Source of the DNA: Nageia nagi
Lineage: Eukaryota; Pinophyta
Assembly: GCA_050084985.1 (NCBI GenBank)
Contig: JBITNC010000001.1
Coordinates: forward strand, 133,362,001-133,426,000
Direction: 5' to 3'
Length of the DNA stretch: 64,000 nucleotides
In this document: one piece after another, positions 11,506 through 23,590 of the stretch
Layout: every line of letters begins with the position of its first letter
Position numbering within the stretch: the first letter of the stretch is position 1
Translations under genes and position numbers: made by a program
The notes under the pieces: model-generated
The model's database searches: none
Told to the model about the DNA's origin: nothing
The model's input: the letters and a program-made list of their open reading frames with translations, nothing else

Positions 11506-14500
11506 CTAGGGCAATGGTGGGCCCAAGGCCGCTACTTGTTCTTTGAAGTTCTCATCCAAGAACTTCGTCGTAAGCTCGAACCTGCGCAGCATCTCTAAAA
11601 CCTTTGGCCTGTTTGTAGCAACACAGCATCCAACCTCACCAATTAGCTTTTGCATCTCACTCTTCCATGTGTGGACTTGCATCATGTGTCTAAGGTGACT
11701 CCCGGCCTGATAAGAATTCACATCCTTTGTCGTGATCAAGTTGTGGACTAGATGCTTGACTTCCGTCACTACCACGTCCGCCTCTTTGATGGTGGTGTCC
11801 TCTTCCAGGAACTTAACTTGAAAGTCCATCTGCTCAAGGCTTGTGTTGGCCTTGTCTTTGATCAACGTCACCTCTTTCTTGGTCTCCTGGAAACGAGTGA
11901 GTACCTATTTGATCATACCCAAGTGGAACCAGTAGTCTTCACAAAACTTAACATCTTCAAGCATTTGATGCTGCATCATCTTAAACCTCATTATCATAGG
12001 CTTCCGGGATTCCTAGACTCTGAGTAGTCTAACCCTTTTGGTCACGATGTCTTTCAGTTTCTGCTCCTTGAATAAAACCCTTTAAAGGGCACCAACAAAC
12101 TTCTCCACCACTGCCAGAACCTCATCAATCACTTTCTGTTTCACGGCAACCATCCCCTCTTTGAGAGCCTTTATCTTTCGGAGTTCCTCAGGGGATACTC
12201 TAGCGGATTCCATCTCTCGAGTCAATCTCCTCTGCGCAGCTAATTCCTTCTTAAGGCTCTTAATTTCTTCCTCCTTTAGCAACCCGTCCTTAGTGATTGC
12301 CTTTGTATTGGAAATGATCGAATGCTTCCTTCTAGCCATGCCAATGGGACCTATGTTAATGATCTGGTTTATCTGCCTGAGGTCTCCAAGACGTTGAGGG
12401 TTATCCTTGTCAGCGACTATGGTTTTGATATGAACTTGATTATCGATCATGTGCACATCGTCTAACTCTTGCTTGGACGAGTGGAGCTCTCTTTGACCTG
12501 ATCATTAATTTCTCTCACTCCAAACTCTTCCCCGACGTCCATGTTAAAAATGTCAAGGCACTCGTCCATGGCAATGCCCCACTCTTGATTGGGCAACAAC
12601 TAGTGGGTCTCAATAACTATTTGCGCAGTGTTGGTGGCTTTTCTCTTAATCCTCTTCAAAGGTCTTTCTTCTTCTTCTGCATTCTCCCAAGATACCCCTG
12701 ACGATCTAGACTGAGATGTCCCTTTCAATTGCACCCTCTTTGGTACTGATTCAAAGGCTGGACCTTTGCCTTTCCTTTGGAAGTTAAAGGCTCCGAAGAC
12801 GCAGGTTTTTGGAGTACCTCCAAAATCTCTAAGGATTCGTCATCTTTTTGTGCATTAGGAATATCATTGTGAGGACCTATACTTGTTGCGTGTTCATTTT
12901 CTGGTTCTTTCTCATGTTCCTCTTTCAATTCTTCTCCATAGAGACTTTTGTATTCCCCTTCTTCAAGTTCATTCTCATGCCCATCATCTTTGCACTCATT
13001 CTCTCTTTCTCCTTCAGAGCTATCACTAGGTTCATACATGCGGCTAGAAGATGAAAACTTAAATGGTGGAACACCTTGGGATGTGCGTGAAGTGGATCCT
13101 CTAGGTGGTCTTTGGGGTGGTGATGGATCCTTTTCCCTGTTTTTGACACACCTCACCATCTTGTCAAAGGCCACATGCTCCAACTCCCTCATATCATGCT
13201 CATCTATCGTGTTCCTGACTTGTTGCACGATCTAGTCAACTAGATTCTTGTCATGCATGGACGAGTATTGGCCAACAAGCTCCTCAATTGTCGAGGGAAA
13301 CTAGGTGATTCTAGATGTAGATTCTTGTTTGTGGTGGCCTCCAATGTCCATTGTTGCTTTTGAGCATCCTCTTGCATCTAGCACGAATTTTATTCATCTC
13401 CACCTCATTGCTTACATTTTTGAATGGCTCCTCATCTCTAAGTGGCTTATGTTCATAAGCCCTCTTTCTCTCCCTCACGTAGAAACCGTGCATTCTGTGC
13501 TCAAGATCATTATGGTTGGCAATGAGCATCTTCTTGAAGTCGAACTTCAATTCCTCTATCATGGAATTCACATCCACCCATCCTCTACATTGATACTCTC
13601 CCACTATGATTAGCAAATTTGAGGTGGCTGATTTCTTTTGCTAGATGTGCTCATGCAAGTGAGTCAACTGCCTCATCATCTCCATCAAGAGCACTTTGTT
13701 GCTCACATATCGAGGCAATTGGTACAGCTCTATGGCTAACCCATAAAGTCGAATATAGGAATAATGTTGGTGATGGACAAAGAAGTCTCCATGCTTCCTC
13801 AATGCATCCTAGGTTGAATTTGAGATTCTAGCAACTGTGATCTGTCCCTTGAGCTCTTTATAGATCTCATATTCCCATCCATCATTCTTCATTGTGAAAC
13901 TATCCCATCTTCTTTCAATCTTCCACTTAGGGTAGCCACTTCCATAAGGCATACATTCCCTTTTAAATCCAGTTTGCTTCCCCTAGAGCCGTAGGTTTGT
14001 ACTTGCCATGAAGTAACAAGTACATCAAGTAGGAGTTGAGATAGACACTTTAGCAATCTCCACAATGAAGCCAAAGAACTCCTTCCTGAATTTGGACACA
14101 TCTTCTTTACCAAGGATCCTTGACAACATTAGGATCATCAAATCCACTGATGGGTAGAAGTTCGAGCAAGGGGCGTTAATAAGGGCATTCCACTTTAGAC
14201 TATGGTGCTCGTCCATCATCCAATTCCTAATAGCCACAATTGCCTTGTTTGTGTCCTAATAGCACGCAAGTGACTCGGCCAAAGTATATTCAAAGCTACC
14301 CTCCGAAGTCCACTAGAAAGTTGTCTTGATGGCTTTGGGGTTGAAGTCCATGATGACATTTCCCTTGATGTCTCAAAGCACCCTTTATCCCTTTTGCCAA
14401 TGTTGACTGACCTCTGGGCACAATTTTGGAAAAGGGGTTGTGAATGGAATGAAAGCACAATTTGAGAGCCTAGAGAAATATCCTATTTGAGCTCGTTGAT

Positions 14501-14706
14501 TTGCATGTTTTTGATCTTATCCTTCGTCTGCTGGGGTCTACCTTTTGCCAATCCGTATCTCCAATCATGGCAAACCCATTTTTGGAGAACTTGGCCCCTT
14601 GGGGTAAGGGCTCTTTCCTCTCGCAAATGGTAATGATGCAATTCTCTCTGATTGTCTCCAAGTCTCTCACAAAGTCTTTGGCCAAATTGCTCTTAGAGGT
14701 TGTCAT
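11506..14706 (-). pseudogene. unrecognised protein 'family X', copy 2
   Basis: A long decayed coding region reads on the minus strand from an ATG at 14706 to a stop at 11506, through several frame changes and stops. The N-terminal third carries IPFTTPFPKLC, DFNPKAI, NFYPSV, MLSRILGKED and KFRKEFFGF, collinear with copy 1. The middle (about 13300-13890) includes a basic stretch, MHGFYVRERKRAYEHK. Segment 12725-13228 is acidic and low-complexity (EGERENE, ELEEGEY). Segment 12082-12456 is charged and probably coiled-coil (EEEIKSLKKELAAQ). The last part ends QVAALGPPLP. The intact protein would have been roughly 1000 residues, with no catalytic motif I know. It could be an accessory ORF of a large gypsy element or a separate repetitive host family; no gag, RT or integrase is attached. 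Confidence 0.55.
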
Positions 14707-15091
14707 GATGCCATAGCGAGTGACGAAGGCTCCCCAAAATGATGTGTTAGCTTCCTAATGAGGTTGTGACGCCCACGTTGCCCTGTCTGTCTTCCTTACT
14801 ACCTGCACATGCCTATCCAAGTGGTGTGACAAATTCCAGAACTCAAATTGTCTTCTACCTTAGAGTCTAGCGCAAGAGATGAAGAGGAGACGAATTTGAA
14901 TTTGGGAAAAATGAGCTTCTAGGCTTGTATTTATAGGCAACTTTAGGTTTTCAAGAAACCTTAGTCGGCTAAGCATGAAAGGAACTGATCTTAGTCGTTC
15001 GGATGGCCGACCTCGAGATGCATGCATGCTGAAATTTTCATGCTTGACCGCCAAAAATTGGACGTGGGGGGTTTGGGGCTCTTCTAGGGCT

Positions 15092-16030
15092 GGCGCATGC
15101 CCATAAAAGACAAGATTTTGTCTTTCTAAAGCATGTGCTCACCCTAAGGATGCTTGCTCTTTGTTTGCCATTTTTCCTTGCTCCCCTACTTGTCCATCTT
15201 GATCCTTCATGATCATGGTGAGACCTGAACTTGTTGAATTTTGCCCTTCTTGGTGTCCTAACTTGCCAAATTTGCCCAACATACTCAACTAGAACTCCCC
15301 CCAGGCTGAGCACATGTTTCAAAAAGACAACATTTTCTCTTTTTGAAATGTGCGCCCAACTCCCTAGCTCTTCCAATTTGGGCACATGATCCAGAGAGAC
15401 AAGATTTTGTCTTTTTGGGGCATGTGCTGGGTTCCAAATGGCCAAATTGACTGAGTTTTGGCTTTCTACTCTCAAGACTTAGCCAAATTTTTGTATTCCT
15501 TCCATCTTGATATCTCCCCAGGCCTAGCGCATGCTCCCAGAAGTCAAGATTTTGTCTTTTAGAACCATGCGCCAGCCCCTCTAGTCTTGTTGAAGTTGGA
15601 TTCAAGCTTTGAGGCTCCATGCCTTAGCCAAATTTTGCCTTTTGTTCAAATTGGATGCCCTTCTACCCTTGGCGCATGCTCCCAAAAGTCAATATTTTGT
15701 CTTTTGAAGCATGCACCAACCTCCTAGGTGGGTATGATTCACTCTTCCGCTCTTCAAACTCATTCAGACAACCTCCTAGCTTGAGCGCATGCTCCCAAAA
15801 GACAAGATTTTGTATTTTTGAGGCATGCACCAAGCTTGATATGCCTCCTACTTGCCTTCTTCATCTTTCATTCCTATTCGGGCACCTCCTAGAGCTTGGT
15901 GCGAGGCATGCGCTGGGCCTAGAAGTGGCCCAGTTTGCCTTTCCGAACTTAGATTTTGATTTGAACGTCTTCCCAACTTGAGCACATGTCCCAAAAAGAC
16001 AAGATCTTGTCTTCTTGAGCCATGAGCTAG
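15092..16030 (-). repeat. seven-unit hairpin repeat array upstream of family X copy 2
   Basis: Seven copies, near 15092, 15308, 15381, 15525, 15671, 15783 and 15979, each contain AAAAGACAA and TTGTCTTTT (or close variants) around a short loop. These arms are framed by outer arms resembling GCGCATGC and GCATGCGC. Each unit is therefore about 50 bp of imperfect two-stage inverted repeat. Linkers vary from about 25 to 165 bases. Because arms and surroundings repeat, the minus strand gives ORFs with recurring protein segments (15038-15620), which I regard as by-products. The stretch 14707-15091 between the array and the family X ATG has no other gene. Confidence 0.75.
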
Positions 16031-16589
16031 GCCTAGGAGTGGTCCAAACTCACTTGGCTTGTTTTAAACTTGACCCGAGTTCCCCTATTTCATCTGGACT
16101 TGACTTGAATTTCCAAACCTAGCCATTTTTTGAAGGATTCTGGCTTTCATTGTGACATGACTAAGACTAGATGGTTAAACATACTTAGGTGATGAGATGA
16201 TAAAACGTGGATCTCAGTTAAGTGGAGGCAAGGAGACACAAGACGAAACGTGGTGTTGTATTCTCACATAGACATCAATTGAGATAAAAGCCCAATAGGT
16301 CTGCATAATTGTGAGTTAACCATGCTCAAGCATACCCTTGCCTGAGTTGAATCAAATTTTTAGAGAATATTCCATGCTAGATTCAAAATTGAAGAAGGAT
16401 ATGAATTTCAATAGCTATTTGGAGATTTTGGGCTTGAAGGGAAGTAGTTCTCATGGCACCCACTCTCAAGGCATTCATGGGGTGACAAAAGGGAGCTACA
16501 ACAAAAAATTAACAAAATGTAGGTTCCAATGTATGATAGGAAGAAGATGACAACTTGGGCTTGGCTCTATTAGCTTTAAACATACTTCA
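16031..16589. other. no gene recognised
   Basis: Spacer between the hairpin array and the gypsy gag remnant. It contains a short open frame (16338-16550, +) without recognisable motifs. Its end lies close to the gag region, so it could be the far N-terminal part of that gag, but I cannot support this. Confidence 0.4.
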
Positions 16590-17740
16590 CCTTGAGCCCG
16601 AATATGGTTGAAGAGGAAGCAATCCATTTTCCATCATTGCATTTTGAAGGAGATGCTCCTGAATGGCAGCAACATGGGGTAACCGGTAATCAGCCAAGAC
16701 TATTCTCATATCTCCTCTTTTGATGAGTTTGATAGGAGAATGGTAAAACGATTTGACAAGAAAAAGGAGAATGATTATTTTAGAAAGCTTACATACTTGA
16801 GACAGCAAGGAACAATGGACGATTTCGTTTCAGAATTCCAAAAAATAGCAGTAATGATCCACAACATTTTGGAGGAGAGGTTGACCTTCATTTTTGTATA
16901 GGGATTGATGGAACCCTTGCAAGGAATGGTAAAGATATCAAGGCCAAAAACCCTTGATGATGCAATCAGGGCAACCTAAGATTTGGAGCCGACTATGACC
17001 ACCCTCGAGGGTGCACAAAGACACAAAGAGCAAGTTGTGCGAAAACCGATGGCAGAGAAAGAGGGAACTAGCAAGTTCAAACCCTTCCCCCCTCCTCAGA
17101 TGGGCCAGATGGATGCAACCACTAGAAGAAAGTTGAGGGAAGAAGGCAAATGTTTTCAATGCAAAAGGCCATGGGAGCTAAAGCACCATTGTCAGGGTAA
17201 AGGCCACGTGCATTACATCAAGATTCTTTCTGACGAGGATGAAGATTCAGATTTGGAGCTTGGTGTAGACATGTTGGATCAAACTAAAACACCAAGGCCG
17301 AGGCATCTCTTGGGAGTATGATTGCTTCACTCAATGGAGCAAAGAATTACCTCACTTTGAAGGTAATTGGACAAGCAAGTGGGCAAGAGGTAATGGTCCT
17401 AATCGACCCAGGTGCTACTCATAACTTTATTGATGGAGATTTTTTGGAAAAGAAGGGTATCAAAACTAAGGGTTTCGAAGGATTTAGAGTTTCCAATGCC
17501 AATTGGAAACTTACATTAGTGGACCAAATCGTGGAGAGATTTAGGGTAAGATTGCAAAGCTATACAGTTAGAGAAAATTTTTATGTGTATCAGCTTAAAG
17601 GGCATCCTCACATTATTTTGGGTGTGCAATGGTTGTTTGAATTGGGTGACATTCGCACCAATTATAGGGATTTGACCATGAGTTTTGAGGTTGATGGTAA
17701 GACTCACACTCTGCAAGGAATCAAAGATGAATGCCCATAG
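16590..17740 (+). pseudogene. Ty3/gypsy gag-protease remnant
   Basis: The gag core is recognisable (VKRFDKKKENDYFRKL, then GTMDDFVSEFQKI, about 16735-16860), with stops nearby. It continues into a zinc knuckle of the gypsy type CFQCKRPWELKHHC (about 17154-17195). Protease follows at 17318-17740 with LIDPGATHNFI and ILGVQWLFELG. The normal D-S/T-G-A active site reads DPGA here, so protease is probably dead. A one-base frame change at 17318-17321 separates gag from protease. No RT or integrase follows: a minisatellite spacer leads straight to a 3' LTR, so pol was deleted. The knuckle and the QWL motif suggest a chromovirus-like element. Confidence 0.82.
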
Positions 17741-18470
17741 GTCACTAACAAGAGATTGAAAGTGATTTGGCCATACTACGAGGAAGAAGAAAAGCAAGAT
17801 AACGTAACATTGGGTTGAGGGATTTATTGCATAAAATATCCAGCAAAAAGGGAGCCTGCTGTTTAACGTGGGACAAGAAGGGAGCCTGGCACCCCACGTT
17901 GGACACTAAGGAGTCTTGACACCTAACATTGGGCAAGAAAGAAGCTTGGCACCCCACGTTGGACAAAAAGGAGGATTGGCACCTAACGTTGGATATGGGA
18001 GGAGCTTGGCACCCAACGTTGAGCATGGGGAAGGCTTGGCACCTTTCAAGGAGCAAAAGCTCCACCCTTTTTCACTCATGCTTGCTTTTTTCCATTTTTT
18101 GGAGAGATATTTTTTAGGGTTCTTCCAAATATTCACTACTACAATTTTGTGCTTGACATGGATTAGTATATCAAAATCTTTGCATACATACCTGTGTCTC
18201 CTAAGGATTGTTATATCAAAATATTTGCAGGCATTTTTGTACTAATGTGGATTGCCAATGATAAAAGAAACTTCAACAAAATATTAGAATTTTTGCATGC
18301 AACGTCTAGGAGCCAAAGAGGAACTCCAACGGCTGATATAGGGATTTCATTATGGAGGAGATTTATTGATGTTGCACTCCATCTCAAAGAGCCTCAGTTG
18401 ACATCTGCATTGGAACCAAAGGATGTTTGGAAGACACTTATTTTTGGCAACAATTCAAGAGGAAAGGCTT
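17741..18470 (+). repeat. spacer with 30-bp minisatellite where pol should be
   Basis: The stretch between the protease stop and the LTR carries seven head-to-tail 30-bp units at 17851-18060, on a theme of GCTTGGCACCCCACGTTGGA. The units start exactly every 30 bases (17851, 17881, 17911, 17941, 17971, 18001, 18031). On the minus strand they encode 10-residue repeats, which I do not regard as a gene. Bases 18061-18470 contain a short open frame of unknown nature and, just before the LTR, a purine-rich AGAGGAAAGG that could be the polypurine tract. Confidence 0.8.
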
Positions 18471-19868
18471 TGTAACATCCCCTTTTTCTAAAAAATAAAT
18501 ATTTTTGGAATCCTAAGGATTCCCTTTTGTAAATATTTTATTTATTCATGTATTTGTTGTTAGTTACTTGGGATAGAAATATAATGGTCCGTTGGACCCA
18601 CATTGTAAGCCCCATGAGGGACGTTTTCCTCCCAAGCTAGGATGTGTTATTTAATTTGTCATTAATGCACTTGGAGATCCTAAAGATGATTTTAGGAATA
18701 GCAAGACTTGTATAGCACCTAGATGACAATTGAGCATGGACAATCACTTAATTGCCCCAACGTTGGATTTGGGAGCACTTGTATACATGCGCCAGCCTTG
18801 AGGAGACTTCTAGACCCCCAAGTTGGCCCATGGTGACACCAAGACACCCATGCATGCATTCTAGACCCCACGTACCATGGGTGACTCTCAAACATGCACG
18901 TTGAGCATGAGGACCCACATTGGGCTTGGATTGACCCCTAAGCACCTTCATTGGGCTTTGTGGAGTTTCTAGGAAGCCAACGTTGGATTAGGGAGGTTGG
19001 GTGATGAATTTGAGGTGATATCCAGATCCAACGATGTGTATATAAGGCAAAAGAACCTCATTGCAGAGATAGACTGAATTTGATATTGAAACCCTTCTCT
19101 TCAGAGTTACCAAAGACTTGGCGGTGTCAAGCACCCTTGAGCATAGTGCACAAGGAGAGTTCAGGAGGCGTGGAACACCTTTTGACTACAGATTGAGGTG
19201 AATGTTTGTGTTGTGAGGTTGCCCTACCCTAAGGCATCCACAAGCGATCAACACCTTTGAATCTATCAGGTGGTATTCCAGAATCACATCCATTCTCTTC
19301 ACCAGGAGTTAGCCTATGAGGGAGCCTTTCAGTGTGGCATCCACAGGACTGGTAGAGTGTGATTGTTTTACAGTAGTTTTGATAGCAGGATCTATCTTTG
19401 CATATTGTATGCCCTAGTTGGCTCCTTGGAGGCCAATGTTGAGCCCTCTTTGGCTCCTTGGAGGCCAACGTTGAGCCCTTTTTAACTCCTTGGAGGCCAA
19501 CGTTGAGCCCTCTTGGGCTTGTTCAGTATTGTACTCATCATTCTTTCATCAATAGAGTAGTGACATACTTGGATCTCAATTATGGTCTCATTATTTGATA
19601 TGTTTGGTGATATCTTGGTCCTCTTACTGTGACGTCATATTTATGGACTTGTTTATGGTGTATTTTGCATGATTAATAACTACCCTAATGCAATGTTGGG
19701 CTTTTGAGGCATTTCCTAGCACAAGGAGTGCATCATTGGGCTTCCTGGCTTGTTGTAGTTCATGTTTGATGCCCTAAAACAGTTCGTGGCATGCCTAGAA
19801 GTGCAATTTAATATTGTTTGATATTTATTTGGCTAATTTCTGCATTGAGCATACTTGGGGATTTTACA
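18471..19868 (+). repeat. 1.4-kb LTR of the gag-protease gypsy remnant
   Basis: The LTR begins TGTAACATCCCC and ends GGGGATTTTACA, near-perfect inverted termini. TATATAAGG near 19037 is a good TATA box. Being downstream of gag-protease and a purine-rich tract, it reads as the 3' LTR; no matching 5' LTR is seen in the window. The LTR itself contains several CCAACGTTGGA-like words and a 32-bp triple repeat at 19420-19515, echoing the minisatellite inside the element. Confidence 0.78.
19420..19515 (+). repeat. three 32-bp tandem repeats in the LTR
   Basis: Units at 19420, 19452 and 19484 share CTCCTTGGAGGCCAA followed by a GTTGAGCCC word. CTCCTTGGAG is itself close to a perfect palindrome. Confidence 0.88.
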
Positions 19869-19937
19869 AATAATATACTATTATCCACCAAGAAAGATAC
19901 AAGGATAAAAAATAAAGATTTTTGCATGGTCATCCTG

Positions 19938-20961
19938 GTTGTAACCTAACTTACTAGGTTTGAGTTCAAGTTCAATTAATTCGATATTAAATTTGATAGG
20001 GCTCCAAAAAAATCGACATTAAATTCGACATGGTACATGTTAAAATTATAAAATAATAAATATGATTGTTTATTATTGATTATATAATAAATATTTTAAT
20101 TAAAATTTGTATTTATTTATTATTTAAAAATTAATATCTATAAATTTTATTAAATTATATATTTAAATTTATATATTAATAATTAAATTATATATTTAAA
20201 AGAAATTTTAATAATAAAAAAAATATAACATCAAAAATTCTAAAATCAATAAATTTTCAATAATAATAGTGATAATAATAATATTTTTATGTAAAAAATA
20301 TTTTAATTAAAATCTATGTCTATTTATTATTTAAAGAATTTAATTAATACTTACAATTTTAAAAATTTATATATTTAAATTTATTATAAAAAAATTATAC
20401 ATTTCAAATTTAATTAACAAATGAATTTAAAAGAAAAAAATAAAAACTATAAAACATAAAACTAATTTTTAGATAAAACTAAAACAAAATTTATAAATAA
20501 AAATAAAATAAAAAACCCTAGAACAAAATTATAAAAAAAAATCCTAAAACGAAATTATATAAACATTAAACGAAATTAAAAAAAGAAAAAAAAACCTAAA
20601 ATATAAAAAAAAAACATAAAACGAAATTAAAAATAAAAATAAAAACCCTAAAAACGAAATTTAAAAAAAAAACAAACAAAAAGTTGCACCACGGAATCTA
20701 CAGGCAGCCTCCCCGACTAGGGCCGCATGTGTAGCCTCACCACCCAGGGTCGTGGATAGTCTCACAGGCTAGGGCCACGGATAGCCTTGCTGCTCTTGGC
20801 TGTGGGGCTTAAAAATTTACAAAAATACAAATTGTCTTAAAAAAAAATTCAACCCACGAATAAAATGAGAAATTTGTCGATTTTATCGTTCTATTTTCGA
20901 AATCATCAAATTTCGAATGCCATGGTTGAAATTCAACGAATTTCGTAAGTTAGGTTGTAAC
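19938..20961. mobile_element. AT-rich segment bounded by inverted repeats, possible non-autonomous DNA element
   Basis: GTTGTAACCTAACTTAC at 19938-19954 is matched by its inverted form at 20945-20961, with 15 of 17 positions agreeing. Weaker similarity continues inward (an AAATTTGAT word on both sides). The interior is very AT-rich, with two diverged copies of a 150-200 bp block (from about 20090 and 20298), runs of AAAACGAAATT words (20515-20660) and three or four GC-rich 26-28 bp repeats (20700-20815). No transposase is visible. I could not identify a clear target duplication, so the boundaries are tentative. Confidence 0.4.
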
Positions 20962-22429
20962 TTCTATTGTTGTTATCTTACTTCCATTTGTTGTACAAGT
21001 TGTCTTTATTGCCCCTCCCTTCATTGGTTTTTTACTTTTGTTTTTTTACTTGCAAGAGTAGCCCTCGAAAGAAAGAAAAAAATTATATTAATGTCCGCAC
21101 ATGACCAAAAACAACAAAGGGAGTTGAAAGTACAGCCATAAAAATAGAGATGAACTTTGTATCCAATATTGTATAGCCATTTCCACATTGGCAATCTACT
21201 ATCAAATTCTCTGCCATAAATTGTACATAGTTTGATGGCAGCTTTTGTAATTTCTTAATTCCTACTACGGAACATGATTCCATACATCCAACCTCAACAT
21301 TATTTTATTTTTGTCACTTTGAACTTCCTCTTCTTCCATGTACTAGTCATACATGTGACATTCTAAGCAATAGATGGTTGATGATGGTTGAATTTTGAGA
21401 GTTTCATTGTGCAAATTTCAGCCATTAGGTCATCGTGCATAGGTGAATTGTGCGAGACAGTTTGGTTTCCTTCCTTCCTTGGCCATCTTGGGGAGCCTTC
21501 ACTCTCATAATCGAAGCTAATCAAAATGTGGTTGATATCTGCAGCATTGATAGGTGGAAAGATCCTCGACTGAAGTTTGTCAACAATGTTTTGGCTTTGA
21601 ACATAGTATTTTCTTTTCTTGTAAATCCAAATAAGGTGGAATTTCAACCTCTTCAATTCCATATAGGCATTTCCCATGCGACCTTTTCTCTTTTTTATTT
21701 GACACTTAATATTTTAAGTTGGATTGTGGCATGTATTGAGCTTTGGGATCAAATTTGTCCCTTTATCTTTCTCTCACTTCTAACCACATCAACATGTCTT
21801 AGGTGGGAAACTCTTTCCAATTCTTGCATCAAAAACGAGCTTAAGTATGATTGTTGTTTTTGCTGGCTATTCACAAGATGGTCAACCATCAGGATACATA
21901 TAGAGAGTTTAGGGATATCACATCACTACATTCATTCACTACGTATATTGTCTTCTACAAACAAAACTACTTGCTTGCACCTTCACAAAACAGCATATAA
22001 GAAAGAATCCAATGGATAAACATACGTATTTTTAACATAACTTATTAACAGTTGCCTTCTATTAAATATTACTCAAAACAAAAAGCAAAACAAGCTCCAT
22101 GCAAAAGCCTAGCTAATGCACACCTAAACTACCATGATATTATCATGGAGGTTGGGAATGACCCTTGGTTTTCCCTTTAATAACATTTGCTACTTAATTC
22201 ATTTGTCATACTTAAAAGACTATGTGACATATAGGCCACCAAACAATTGTAAATAATTGTTACAATTGGTTTTGAGAACTTTTGCTTCATTGACCACTCA
22301 AAATTGATTCATTTTCTTGACTTAAGTCGTCTGTCATCTGATTTTAAACTGAAAAGACCACAGTTTAGAAGTGAGAAATAAGGTTGACACTAGTGCACAA
22401 TAGCAATAAGGTAAAAGAGAACTTTAGAT
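20962..22429. other. no assignable gene
   Basis: Several modest open frames occur here on both strands, including 21363-21677 (-) with the word ADINHILISFDYESEG and 21450-22019 (+). They overlap one another, and none has a motif I recognise. The stretch lies downstream of the tRNase Z exons on the minus strand, so missing exons could be sought here, but I found no match to the C-terminal tRNase Z motifs. Confidence 0.4.
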
Positions 22430-23590
22430 TTATCCTCTTCCTCCTTCATCAACATCACCATTCCAATTGATAGCCTTGAACATGCTCAAACCCTCATCTT
22501 TACTCTTCAAATAATAATTCCAACACTTTTTAGAGATATTACCAATATAAGTAATGAAATAAAAGGATTTACAAAGCTTCAGTTGCAAAGGATCACACAT
22601 ATTAGAATGTACAAGTTGGAGAAGACGTAAAGCCCTCCATGTTTTACCTCTTGGAAACTTTTTTATAGAATGCTTGCCTTTCGCACATCCTTCACAAATT
22701 CCTTTTTGATTTTCAAAAAATTCAAACACCAAAAATTTAGTGACCTTACCTCAAATGCTATAATCAACATTTGTCTTCAATTGCAACATTGCACAAGCTA
22801 ATACCTTCACCTCCAAGCTTCAAGCAAAAGATATTATTGATTGATATGAGAACAATAGCCACAACTTTGTTCCCATGGTTCCTACCATAGATTATGCATT
22901 GTTTATTATCAATAAACAACTTTCTAATTCTTCTCCAATAGCTGTCCAATGCTCAACAAATTACGTTCGAGAGTGGACATGTAATAAGTATCATAAATAT
23001 TTTTCTTACTTTGCTTGGTGACCACCTCCATCACACCTTTTAATACAAAGTTTTGTTATCATCGAGCTTTCCTCCATATCAGCAAACAGTTCCTTGTTCC
23101 CTGTTGAGTGGTTGAAGTAGCCTAATTCTAACACCAATCTCTTGAGAAGTCATTTCAGCCCTTATCGCATAAGAACAATTTACTAAAATCTTACTCCCAA
23201 TTCTCATTGGCATAGTTTGCTTTCTTCCATTCATTAGCAATCTTAATACTACATTTGTTTTTGAAATACCAGTACTTCTTGCAATGGTAACACTGAACAT
23301 TTCTTTTATCAAAATCTTCTTCTTTCTCTACCTTGCTCTTGAGAAGTTCTAATGTTGTTCTCTTCCTTGTTCTTGTGAACTTAAACCAACACTATCATTA
23401 TTTGAAACTTTTTCCTATAAGACAAAAGCTTGCTCAACAACTTCATTAAAGGCATGTTTTGATCTATCTTCATAGCACATGAGAGATTTCACAAGATGAT
23501 CAAACTCCAAAGTAGTCAAATATTTGCTTTCTTCAATGATGATGTCAACATTCTCTTGCCATGTGCGCCATTCTCTTTCATTATTTGATG
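22430..23590 (-). pseudogene. Ty1/copia gag-protease-integrase remnant
   Basis: On the minus strand, decayed copia words appear in the right order. A gag end with EFDHLVKSLMCYEDRSKHAF (about 23440-23520) comes first. Next is a zinc knuckle VQCYHCKKYWYFKNKC (about 23250-23300) whose usual histidine is absent from the simple reading, then a protease tail TLERNLLSIGQLL (about 22930-22980). Last is the integrase zinc-finger region with CEGCAKGKHSIKKF and an HSNMCDPL remnant (about 22600-22700). Multiple stops and frame changes make it inert. No LTRs are seen. It sits about 160 bp downstream of the last visible tRNase Z exon. Confidence 0.75.

Noticed and set aside
15038-15620. Minus-strand repetitive protein (HAPKRQNLVS-type units)
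   Set aside because: It is the translation of the hairpin repeat array, with irregular spacing and frame changes; the repeats are better explained as DNA or RNA structure.
17745-18065. Minus-strand frame with regular cysteine-containing decapeptide repeats
   Set aside because: The repeats simply mirror the 30-bp minisatellite; the frame has no other support.
20515-20660. AAAACCCTAAAAC words resembling plant telomere repeats
   Set aside because: Spacing is irregular and the units are AAAACGAAATT-like rather than tandem CCCTAAA; it is not an interstitial telomere array.
21450-22019. 189-codon plus-strand open frame
   Set aside because: No recognisable motif, overlaps a minus-strand frame of similar quality, and has a composition typical of antisense reading of AT-rich DNA.
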